The notes under the pieces were generated by a model, which worked only from the letters and a program-made list of their open reading frames with translations, ran no database searches and was not told where the DNA came from. The translations under genes were made by a program, and so were the position numbers. From positions 1 through 12,982 of the forward strand of contig CAZHUT010000024.1 of assembly GCA_964535545.1 (NCBI GenBank): a stretch of 12,982 nucleotides of DNA. Direction: 5' to 3'. Below are positions 7,456 to 12,982 of the stretch, piece by piece; positions within the stretch are counted from its first letter, which is position 1; every line of letters begins with the position of its first letter. This DNA comes from DALYCO01 sp964535545 (lineage in GTDB: Bacteria; Patescibacteriota; Minisyncoccia; Phycocordibacterales; UBA9973).

Positions 7456-8889
7456 ATGTCAGACCAGAACGTCGTAACTCGTTTCGCCCCAAGCCCGACC
7501 GGCTTTTTGCATATTGGTGGAGTGCGAACAGCTCTCTTTGCCTGGGCTCATGCCCGTAAGCACGGAGGCACATTTATTCTCCGAATTGAAGATACCGACA
7601 AGGCCCGCGAAGTAGCCGGTTCAATTGACCACATCATCGAATCCCTCCGCTGGGTTGGCATTGAATGGAATGAGGGTCCAGATATTGGCGGGCCGCATGC
7701 GCCATACTTGCAGTCACAGCGTTTGGAATCATACAAAAAATATGCGCAGGTTTTGATCGACAAAGGATTGGCATATGCCGATCCGTATACCGAAGCAGAA
7801 GTAGAAAAATTCCGCGAACAATCACAGGCAGCCGGCAAGCCGTTTCTGTTCCGCGACTATCGTCCAGAAAATCCGCCAGTATGGGACGGTTCACAGCCAC
7901 TTCGATTCAAGGCAACAAACATCAAATCATACACATGGAACGATGTCGTTCGCGGTGAGCTTTCGGCTGGACCGGAAGCGCTCGATGATTTTGTCTTGAT
8001 CAAAAGTGACGGATATCCAACATACAATTTTGCTCACATCATCGACGATTTGGAAATGGGAGTAACTTGCATTACTCGTGCAGATGAATTCATTGCTTCA
8101 ACGCCAAAGTTCATGGCATTGTATGAAGCACTCGAAATTACTCCACCACAAATCGCTTCAATGCCGCCAATCATGGCACCGGATGGCAAAAAGAAACTGG
8201 GCAAGCGTGACGGAGCAAAAGATATTTTGGAATATCGCGCAGAAGGATATCTACCACAGGCTATGCTGAACTTCTTGGCATTCATCGGATGGAATCCGGG
8301 CGATGAACGAGAAGTCATGACTGCGCAGGAAATTATCGAAGCTTTTGATCTTTCAAAAGTGCAACGATCTGGTGGAGGTTATAACATCGAAAAATTGAAT
8401 TGGCTCAATCGCGAACACATCAAGCGATTGCCACTCAATGAACAAATTGCTTGGGTAGAAAAATTTTTGCCGGAAAAATTCAAATCATTGGCAGAAAAAA
8501 TTACACCGATCGCCATTGAACGCATCGAAAAATTTGACGATGTCCGCATCATGGCTGAGGCAGGGGAGTTTGATTACTATCTCGACACTCCGGAATATGA
8601 CGCAGCAAAATTGGTTTGGAAAACTGATACCAAAGAAAACACCGTAATGCATCTCAAAAAAGTTGTGGAACTTTTGGATACAGTTCCAGAAAATGCCTTC
8701 AGCAAGGAAGCAGTGAAGGAGGCGGTCTGGGAATACGCCGAGGCCGTAGGCCGAGGCAATGTGTTGTGGCCAACCCGTTTCGCCCTCTCTGGAAAAGATA
8801 AAAGTCCAGATCCATTTACCTTGGCTGAAATTCTCGGCAAAAACGTAGTAACTGAACGCTTAACAAAAGCGATTCAGGCATTGGCATAA
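7456..8889 (+). CDS. gltX: Glutamyl-tRNA synthetase (class I)
   Basis: GluRS charges tRNA-Glu, and in organisms lacking GlnRS it also mischarges tRNA-Gln for repair by GatCAB. The product has 477 residues, the normal bacterial length. The HIGH-type motif is HIGG (19-22) inside FAPSPTGFLHIGG, with LRIEDTD at 42-48. The KMSKS-type motif is KLGKR (247-251), usually KLSKR. The segment that is usually RGEEHISNTP reads RADEFIASTP (208-217). The C-terminal anticodon-binding helical bundle ends with LSGKDKSPDP and a final helix. The frame is open back to 7366 inside murG, but translation from 7456 begins MSDQNVVTRFAPSPTG, the usual GluRS N-terminus, and lies just behind a strong -10. Whether it is discriminating toward tRNA-Gln cannot be told; no gat genes are in the window. 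Confidence 0.96.
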   Translation: MSDQNVVTRFAPSPTGFLHIGGVRTALFAWAHARKHGGTFILRIEDTDKAREVAGSIDHIIESLRWVGIEWNEGPDIGGPHAPYLQSQRLESYKKYAQVLIDKGLAYADPYTEAEVEKFREQSQAAGKPFLFRDYRPENPPVWDGSQPLRFKATNIKSYTWNDVVRGELSAGPEALDDFVLIKSDGYPTYNFAHIIDDLEMGVTCITRADEFIASTPKFMALYEALEITPPQIASMPPIMAPDGKKKLGKRDGAKDILEYRAEGYLPQAMLNFLAFIGWNPGDEREVMTAQEIIEAFDLSKVQRSGGGYNIEKLNWLNREHIKRLPLNEQIAWVEKFLPEKFKSLAEKITPIAIERIEKFDDVRIMAEAGEFDYYLDTPEYDAAKLVWKTDTKENTVMHLKKVVELLDTVPENAFSKEAVKEAVWEYAEAVGRGNVLWPTRFALSGKDKSPDPFTLAEILGKNVVTERLTKAIQALA

Positions 8890-8918
8890 TACAGGTTTTT
8901 AAATAACAAAAAGGTCCG

Positions 8919-8927
8919 TGCTATAAT
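8919..8927 (+). promoter_or_regulatory. Consensus extended -10 promoter for the M23 peptidase gene
   Basis: TGCTATAAT is a perfect extended -10 (TG at 8919-8920, hexamer 8922-8927). Six bases separate it from the GTG at 8934, so the predicted +1 is the G of the start codon. No -35 stands out in the AT-rich upstream stretch, which fits an extended -10 promoter. Confidence 0.6.
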
Positions 8928-8933
8928 GCACTA

Positions 8934-10259
8934 GTGCGGATAGAAATTAATTTTAAAACACTTTTTACGTGCGTGATCCTGATTGCAGGCGTCGTCTTTT
9001 TGCAGTTTTCACCTGACACATTTGCACAAACAGCGGCAGAGCTACAGAATAAAATCAGTTCAACCCAAGACCAAATTGCTCAGCTTGAGAAAGAAATTGC
9101 CGGCTATCAGACACAGCTGGTTGCCGTTGGCGCCGAAAAGGATTCACTTTCAAAGGCAATTTCTGAACTGGATCTTTCAGCCAAAAAACTTGGCGCCGAT
9201 ATTCAGGTCACCCAAAAGAAAATCGATGCTGCCTTGCTTGAAAAACAGCAACTGACCGACTCAATTACTGTTACCTCAAATGATATTGAAACCCAACGCA
9301 GCGCTATCGGTGCCTTGATTCGAAAAACCAACGAAGCTGAGTCGCGCAGCCTGATTCACTACCTGACAAAATCAGGCACATCACTTGGCGATGTCTGGAG
9401 AGAAATAGATACTATTGAAACTTTAAATTCAAAATTTATCGAAGCGGCAGACAAGCTGCATTCCGATAAAGTTGTTTTGGAAGATCACAAAAGCGCCGTG
9501 GAAAAAAATGAAGCCAAACTCCGCCAGCTCGCTGCAGATCTCAAAAACCAGAAAAAGGTAGTAGACGCAAATGCACGAGACAAAGCGTCACTGCTTAAAC
9601 AGACAAAAAACAAAGAAGCTAATTACACAGCGCTTTTGAAAGACCGTCAAGCAAAGAAAGATGCATTTGAAGCTGATGTTCGAAACTATGAGTCACAGCT
9701 TAAATTTGTGCTTGATCCAAGTTCGATCCCAAAGGCAGGAACGGCTCCATTCAGCTGGCCGGTTGACGTTGTCCGCTTCACTCAACTCTTTGGCAAAACA
9801 AGCGCCTCGGGCCGTTTATACGCTTCAGGGACCCATAATGGGGTGGATTTGGGTATGCCAACCGGCACTCCGGTGCACCCGGTGGCAAACGGGACTGTTT
9901 TGGGGAGCGGAAACACTGACCTGACCTGTCCTGGCGCCTCATATGGCAACTGGGTCCTTGTAAAACACGACAATGGTCTTACAACCGTATACGGTCATTT
10001 GTCACTTGTTACGGCAGTAACAGGAAGCCGGGTAAGCACCTCAGATGTCATTGCCTATAGCGGCTCAACTGGTTATGCCACGGGCCCGCATTTGCATGTT
10101 TCAGTCTTCGTTTCAACTGGCGTGAAAATTACCACACTTCAAAGCAAGGCATGCACAGGCAAAACATACACCATGCCGATCGCCGCAACCAATGCCTATC
10201 TCGATCCGATGCTATATTTCCCAACACCGACAAAAGCTATGTTACAATATGCATCATGA
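8934..10259 (+). CDS. Secreted coiled-coil M23 metallopeptidase (EnvC/NlpD-like murein hydrolase)
   Basis: The 441-residue protein is an exported peptidoglycan endopeptidase or divisome hydrolase regulator. Residues 8-24 form a signal-peptide core with a likely cleavage near TFA (29-31). Residues 33-255 are a long coiled coil rich in Lys, Glu, Gln and Ala, as in EnvC. The C-terminal lysostaphin-type domain has HNGVD (H301, D305), YGHL (H355) and HLH (H386, H388), so all zinc and catalytic residues are present and it should be active, unlike degenerate EnvC. Two cysteines (C332 and C407), in a TCPGASYG insert and in the strand before the last segment, could form a disulfide. Translation most likely starts at GTG 8934, because an in-frame stop at 8904 and the promoter leave no better choice. 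The stop overlaps the next start as ATGA. It is separately promoted from gltX. Confidence 0.9.
   Translation: MRIEINFKTLFTCVILIAGVVFLQFSPDTFAQTAAELQNKISSTQDQIAQLEKEIAGYQTQLVAVGAEKDSLSKAISELDLSAKKLGADIQVTQKKIDAALLEKQQLTDSITVTSNDIETQRSAIGALIRKTNEAESRSLIHYLTKSGTSLGDVWREIDTIETLNSKFIEAADKLHSDKVVLEDHKSAVEKNEAKLRQLAADLKNQKKVVDANARDKASLLKQTKNKEANYTALLKDRQAKKDAFEADVRNYESQLKFVLDPSSIPKAGTAPFSWPVDVVRFTQLFGKTSASGRLYASGTHNGVDLGMPTGTPVHPVANGTVLGSGNTDLTCPGASYGNWVLVKHDNGLTTVYGHLSLVTAVTGSRVSTSDVIAYSGSTGYATGPHLHVSVFVSTGVKITTLQSKACTGKTYTMPIAATNAYLDPMLYFPTPTKAMLQYAS
10240..10248 (+). promoter_or_regulatory. Extended -10 element inside the M23 gene end
   Basis: TGTTACAAT (TG at 10240-10241, hexamer 10243-10248) lies within the last codons of the M23 gene. 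It ends seven bases before the ATG of the following small gene at 10256, matching the spacing at gltX. It could give a separate leaderless transcript for the small gene. No clear -35 is seen. Confidence 0.4.
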
Positions 10260-10387
10260 AGGCTCAGACGAACCACGGTTTGATTGGTATTCTTGTTTTG
10301 ATTATAGTGGCAATCATGACGCTCAGTTACTTGCATATCAACCCAATAACTCTCTTAGAAAAAATTTATAATTTCTTCATCTCATAG
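10256..10387 (+). CDS. 43-residue single-span membrane protein, unknown function
   Basis: The frame begins at the ATG overlapping the M23 stop (ATGA, 10256-10259) and ends at TAG 10387. The product is a short polar N-terminus (MKAQTNHG), one hydrophobic span (about residues 9-25), and a tail LHINPITLLEKIYNFFIS. I do not recognise a named family. An upstream ATG at 10151 in the same frame is unlikely, because it would overlap M23 by over 100 bases and add a polar leader with no family look. Overlap with the M23 gene and a dedicated extended -10 support it as real. It may be a partner or stabiliser of the exported hydrolase, but that is only a guess from position. Confidence 0.6.
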   Translation: MKAQTNHGLIGILVLIIVAIMTLSYLHINPITLLEKIYNFFIS

Positions 10388-10424
10388 GGATATCATTACT
10401 AGGTTACTCATAACGCATTATCTT

Positions 10425-11204
10425 ATGGCACACACAAAAACACGTTCACCATATTTTATAAAGGAACGAACAGCACTTATGAATCATACCGCGCCTATTC
10501 AGGCATCATTTCCTGCGGAAATCAAAAAGTACGTCCTCAAAGTCCGCGATCTTCCATCCACAGACAAGCCTCGACAAAAGCTCCTGAACCAGGGACCAAG
10601 CGCTCTCTCAACGACAGAACTTTTAGCCGTCGTGCTTAATAGCGGCACTAAAAGCGAAGAAGTAATGAATATGTCTGAACGTATCATCAAGGAATACGGC
10701 GAGCGAGCACTGATCAACCACCGTGACGCGCAAAAGATGTCAGACGAACTTCATATTCCAATTGTTCGCGCCTGTCAGGTAGTCGCAGTAGGCGAACTTG
10801 GCCGCAGGTTCTATCAGAAAAAAGGCGGTACAACTCTGGTTCGTACAGCAAAGGATGCCTATGAGTATCTTTCAGATATGCAGGATCTCGACAAGGAACA
10901 CCTCCGCGGACTTTATTTGAACAATCATTACCGTGTCATCCATGATGAAGTTATTTCAATTGGAACAGTAGATGCAAATCTTATCCATCCAAGAGAAGTC
11001 TTCAAACCGGCTCTCGAGTACGGCGCCGTTGCAGTTATTCTTGCCCACAATCATCCATCTGGTGTTCTCAAGCCTTCTGATGCAGACAGGGAAGTTACTC
11101 GCCAAATTATCGAAGCAGGCAAGATCATGGGCATCACTGTTCTTGATCACGTCATCATCGGCAAAGGAAAATTCTCCAGCATCGACATGCCATACGATTA
11201 TTAA
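10425..11204 (+). CDS. radC: RadC-family JAB/MPN-domain protein
   Basis: RadC proteins carry a helix-hairpin-helix-like N-terminal region and a C-terminal JAMM metal-binding fold. Despite the name, a role in DNA repair is not established, and DNA-related or competence roles have been proposed. Residues 41-74 (RDLPSTDKPRQKLLNQGP, then LSTTELLAVVLNSGT) match the conserved N-terminus. The JAMM residues are E158 in KEHLRGL, H208 and H210 in HNHPSG, and D221. IHPREVF (187-193) is the family signature. The frame gives 259 residues from 10425. A second ATG at 10479 (M19), with AAGGA 14 bases upstream, would give 241 residues, nearer the usual 220-230, and neither start has a clear promoter or ribosome site. 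It stands directly before the SOS-type genes, but no LexA box is seen in front of it. Confidence 0.92.
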   Translation: MAHTKTRSPYFIKERTALMNHTAPIQASFPAEIKKYVLKVRDLPSTDKPRQKLLNQGPSALSTTELLAVVLNSGTKSEEVMNMSERIIKEYGERALINHRDAQKMSDELHIPIVRACQVVAVGELGRRFYQKKGGTTLVRTAKDAYEYLSDMQDLDKEHLRGLYLNNHYRVIHDEVISIGTVDANLIHPREVFKPALEYGAVAVILAHNHPSGVLKPSDADREVTRQIIEAGKIMGITVLDHVIIGKGKFSSIDMPYDY

Positions 11205-11216
11205 TTGTATTAATCG
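11195..11216 (+). other. Imperfect palindrome over the radC stop
   Basis: CGATTA (11195-11200) and TAATCG (11211-11216) form six-base arms around a ten-base loop. Inside it, ATTAAT occurs twice, separated by TGT (11200-11205 and 11209-11214). The element spans the radC stop and touches the GAGGA ribosome site of the next gene. Low GC and the lack of a T-run argue against a terminator; it may be a weak operator, a mild RNA hairpin or chance. Confidence 0.2.
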
Positions 11217-11220
11217 AGGA
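11215..11220 (+). promoter_or_regulatory. Shine-Dalgarno site of the 86-residue gene
   Basis: CGAGGA, six bases before the ATG at 11227, is the only well-placed Shine-Dalgarno in the window. It fixes the start of the small downstream gene and suggests that this organism's ribosomes can still use such sites. Confidence 0.55.
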
Positions 11221-11226
11221 CTTTAT

Positions 11227-11487
11227 ATGGAATTACACAAATCATACGTCATTTCGCCGTATACGCTTTTGTTGCGCGATAAACCGAATATTTTCGCCAA
11301 ATACTCACGAATGCATTCCAGTGAAGAAGCGGTAAGGCTGGAACAATACTTAAATGATCTCTATCATTATTTTCTATACAAACTAACCGCCGATATGCAG
11401 TCGGTAGAAAAAACTGACGAAAAGAAACTTCGAGCCATATTTGAAGAGATGTTGAAAACTAAGAAATTGCTTGAGGAAGCAGATTAA
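11227..11487 (+). CDS. 86-residue hypothetical protein
   Basis: I do not recognise this family. The product begins MELHKSYVISPYTLLLRDKP, is soluble, and is rich in charged residues. From about residue 31 it is mostly helical: SSEEAVRLEQYLNDLYHYF, then DEKKLRAIFEEMLKTKKLLEEAD. The second half could form an amphipathic helical hairpin or coiled coil, as in small dimeric or protein-binding regulators. The start at 11227 is chosen because of the good Shine-Dalgarno; the frame is open upstream into radC (from 10972) but that part is radC read out of phase. It lies 22 bases after radC and 45 bases before lexA, so it is probably transcribed with radC. Nothing in the sequence indicates a DNA-binding domain or a catalytic motif. 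Confidence 0.65.
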   Translation: MELHKSYVISPYTLLLRDKPNIFAKYSRMHSSEEAVRLEQYLNDLYHYFLYKLTADMQSVEKTDEKKLRAIFEEMLKTKKLLEEAD

Positions 11488-11497
11488 TTTCCGTCCT

Positions 11498-11526
11498 TTG
11501 CATGCCGAACGTTCGTTCGGTATACT
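11498..11526 (+). promoter_or_regulatory. lexA promoter
   Basis: TTGCAT (-35, 11498-11503) and TATACT (-10, 11521-11526) are separated by exactly 17 bp. The -10 ends six bases before the lexA ATG at 11533, which puts +1 on the start codon. The spacer is filled by the LexA box, so repressor binding would block RNA polymerase directly. lexA and the polymerase gene behind it would both be driven from here. Confidence 0.6.
11505..11520 (+). promoter_or_regulatory. LexA operator (SOS box) in the lexA promoter
   Basis: CCGAACGTTCGTTCGG has perfect six-base inverted arms (CCGAAC and GTTCGG) around GTTC. It agrees with the Gram-positive-type LexA consensus CGAACRNRYGTTYC at 12 of 14 positions. It sits between the -35 and -10 elements of lexA, the expected place for autorepression. 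The half-sites, the position and the downstream gene all agree, so the call is strong although unproven. No second box was seen elsewhere in the window. Confidence 0.75.
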
Positions 11527-11532
11527 TAGGAA

Positions 11533-12114
11533 ATGCATAACACTGAATCCTACGCCAAAGCCTTAGCTACGTTTTATAAGAAGCAGCGACGCATGCCTTC
11601 GTACGCTGAAGCGGCTAGAATTTTTTCTTTGCGATCAAAAGATTCTGCGCATCGTATCATTAGTAAGCTGCTTCATATGGGTTTAATTGAGAAAGACAAA
11701 TCAGGTAGAATTCTCCCTAAAGAAGCACTATTCCAGAAACAACCCTTGCGAGTACTTGGTTTGGTTGAAGCGGGTTTTCCTACGCCTGGTGAAGAGAATT
11801 TGCTCGATACTATTACACTGGACGACTTCTTAATCGACAACAAGGAGGCAAGCTTCATTTTGCGCGTTAAAGGAGATTCTATGGACGATGCTGGAATCAA
11901 GGAAGGTGACTTGGTTATTGTTGAGCGAACTGAAACAGCCAAAGCAGGTCAGATTGTCATTGCTGAAGGCGATGGTGCCTGGACGATGAAATATCTCCGC
12001 AACGTTAAAGGGAAAAATTATCTGGAGCCCGCAAACAAGCGTTACAAGCCAATTGTGCCAAAAGAAAATCTCCGGGTCGCAGCAGTGGTCCGCGCGGTTA
12101 TCCGCAAATACTAG
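11533..12114 (+). CDS. lexA: LexA SOS repressor (peptidase S24)
   Basis: LexA represses SOS genes and cleaves itself when RecA filaments form on damaged DNA. The 193-residue protein has an N-terminal winged helix (about residues 1-62, MPSYAEAARIF near 21-31) and a C-terminal S24 peptidase fold. The scissile Ala-Gly pair is A80-G81 in VEAGFPTPGEE. The catalytic serine is S116 in KGDSMDDAGI and the lysine is K153 in TMKYL, both in normal spacing, so autocleavage should work. The winged helix diverges from E. coli LexA but length and domain order are normal. The start at 11533 follows its promoter and operator. A UmuD-like protein is unlikely because the DNA-binding domain is present. The Y-family polymerase gene begins two bases after its stop. 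Confidence 0.92.
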   Translation: MHNTESYAKALATFYKKQRRMPSYAEAARIFSLRSKDSAHRIISKLLHMGLIEKDKSGRILPKEALFQKQPLRVLGLVEAGFPTPGEENLLDTITLDDFLIDNKEASFILRVKGDSMDDAGIKEGDLVIVERTETAKAGQIVIAEGDGAWTMKYLRNVKGKNYLEPANKRYKPIVPKENLRVAAVVRAVIRKY

Positions 12115-12116
12115 CC

Positions 12117-12982
12117 ATGATCATGCATGTTGATGGCGACGGTTTCTTTGCGGCCTGTGAAATGGCTCGCTATCCGCACCTGAAAGGCAAACCAGTCGTT
12201 GTCGGCGGTGACCGAGGCATTGCTTGTGCCATGAGCTACGAGGCCAAGGCATTAGGTATTCACCGAGCCATGCCCATCTTCAAGATCAAACGCGAGTTTC
12301 CTCAGGTCATCATTCTGAACGCCCACTTCGATTTGTATCATATGTATTCCGAAAAATTATATCGGGTACTTTCGAGATTTACGACGGAAGTGGAGCACTA
12401 CAGTATCGACGAATGTTTCGTCACGCTGACTGAGGACGATCGTGTGAAATATGGTTCATGGGAAAAAATGTTGCAGATAATCAAAGAGGCCGTTCAAAAG
12501 GAACTTGGCATCACTTTTTCATTCGGCCTTGCAGACACCAAGGTTTTGGCCAAGGTTGCATCCAAATTGGAGAAGCCCGATGGCTGTACCGTGCTCTATA
12601 TGAAAGATGTGCCGAGCACCTTACGTAAAGTTTCTATTGGCCAGGTCTGGGGTATTGGCTGGCGGCTGAGCGCTGATTTCAAAAACCGCGGATGGAAAAC
12701 TGCCTGGGACTTTGCTGTGTTACCCAAACAGATTATTGAGCAGTTCGCCAAGCCTATTCAGGAGCTATGGCATGAAATCAACGGAAGGGGAATTTATACT
12801 GTCATTGCCCACGCTCATAGCGACAGACCGAAATCACTGCAAGCTGTCCGAACTTTTTCGCCTGCGACAACAGACCAAAAATTTGTGTATTCGGAATTAT
12901 CAAGAAACGTGGAAATTATTTGCGCCCGATTGCGCGAAGCAAAGCTGCATGCAGGAGCGGCATCTATATTTTTCAAATACGG
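12117..12982 (+). CDS. Y-family DNA polymerase (DinB/UmuC-like), 3' partial
   Basis: Y-family polymerases copy damaged templates with low fidelity during the SOS response. The frame stays open to the window end, giving 288 residues of about 350-420. The first catalytic motif is DGDGFFAACE (6-15), with D6 and D8 as metal ligands and F11 at the steric-gate position. YSIDEC (95-100) supplies D98 and E99. FGLADTKVLAKVASKLEKP (136-154) is the family signature of the palm, and VWGIGWRL (178-185) is the thumb helix-hairpin-helix. SLQAVRTF (240-247) opens the little finger domain. The start could be M1 at 12117 or M3 at 12123; neither has a ribosome site, so coupling to lexA, two bases upstream, is likely. 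DinB and UmuC cannot be separated firmly here. No beta-clamp motif is visible because the C-terminus is missing. Confidence 0.9.
   Translation, partial: MIMHVDGDGFFAACEMARYPHLKGKPVVVGGDRGIACAMSYEAKALGIHRAMPIFKIKREFPQVIILNAHFDLYHMYSEKLYRVLSRFTTEVEHYSIDECFVTLTEDDRVKYGSWEKMLQIIKEAVQKELGITFSFGLADTKVLAKVASKLEKPDGCTVLYMKDVPSTLRKVSIGQVWGIGWRLSADFKNRGWKTAWDFAVLPKQIIEQFAKPIQELWHEINGRGIYTVIAHAHSDRPKSLQAVRTFSPATTDQKFVYSELSRNVEIICARLREAKLHAGAASIFFKY

Noticed and set aside
10151..10255. Upstream extension of the 43-residue gene
   Set aside because: It lies wholly inside the M23 catalytic-domain coding region, and the added sequence is a polar, His/Arg-rich shadow translation.
10388..10424. Possible promoter for radC in the gap before it
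   Set aside because: TATCAT (10391-10396) resembles a -10, but there is no -35 or TG extension and the spacing does not fit the other starts.
12224..12433. Small plus-strand open frame inside the Y-family polymerase
   Set aside because: It is out of frame with clear polymerase motifs on both sides and has no features of its own.
1..12982. Recoded TGA (glycine) as in some CPR lineages
   Set aside because: scpA and the M23 gene end cleanly at TGA, with the next gene overlapping, and the recognised genes contain no internal in-frame TGA.

Overview
The window is a compact, gene-dense, entirely plus-strand stretch of a bacterial chromosome with no RNA gene, mobile element, CRISPR array or gene-free gap above about 150 bases. 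Several features suggest a Patescibacteria (CPR) genome, most likely of the Parcubacteria type: very short intergenic gaps and ATGA overlaps, almost no Shine-Dalgarno sequences, a MurE-like ligase without the UDP-binding N-terminal domain, MraY and SEDS proteins with altered signature motifs, a GluRS of unusual flavour, and small single-membrane-span proteins. TGA works as a stop (scpA and the M23 gene end in it), so this is not one of the CPR lineages that read TGA as glycine. The taxonomic placement is inference from gene style.

Layout. Positions 2-1203 hold scpA (5' end cut by the window) and scpB, the kleisin and winged-helix partners of the SMC chromosome-organising complex. Positions 1206-7409 form a reduced cell-wall and division block: a D,D-carboxypeptidase, a short MurE-like ligase, mraY, an ftsW/rodA-type SEDS glycosyltransferase, a HAD phosphatase and murG. 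Together they cover amino-acid addition to the UDP-MurNAc peptide, lipid I formation, lipid II formation, glycan polymerisation and stem-peptide trimming. murC, murD, murF, ftsZ and ftsA are not in the window. gltX (7456-8889) follows, then a secreted coiled-coil M23 endopeptidase (8934-10259) overlapping a 43-residue membrane protein gene. From 10425 on comes a DNA-damage block: radC, an 86-residue unknown, lexA under its own SOS box, and a Y-family DNA polymerase that runs off the right edge.

The most striking non-coding pattern is a repeated promoter arrangement. Good -10 elements, mostly of the extended TGnTAnnnT form, lie 5-7 nt before the start codons of ftsW, murG, gltX, the M23 gene (a GTG start), the 43-residue gene and lexA. 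This places the predicted transcription start on or within two bases of the start codon, so these mRNAs would be leaderless. In lexA a near-palindromic LexA box fills the 17-bp spacer between the -35 and -10 elements.
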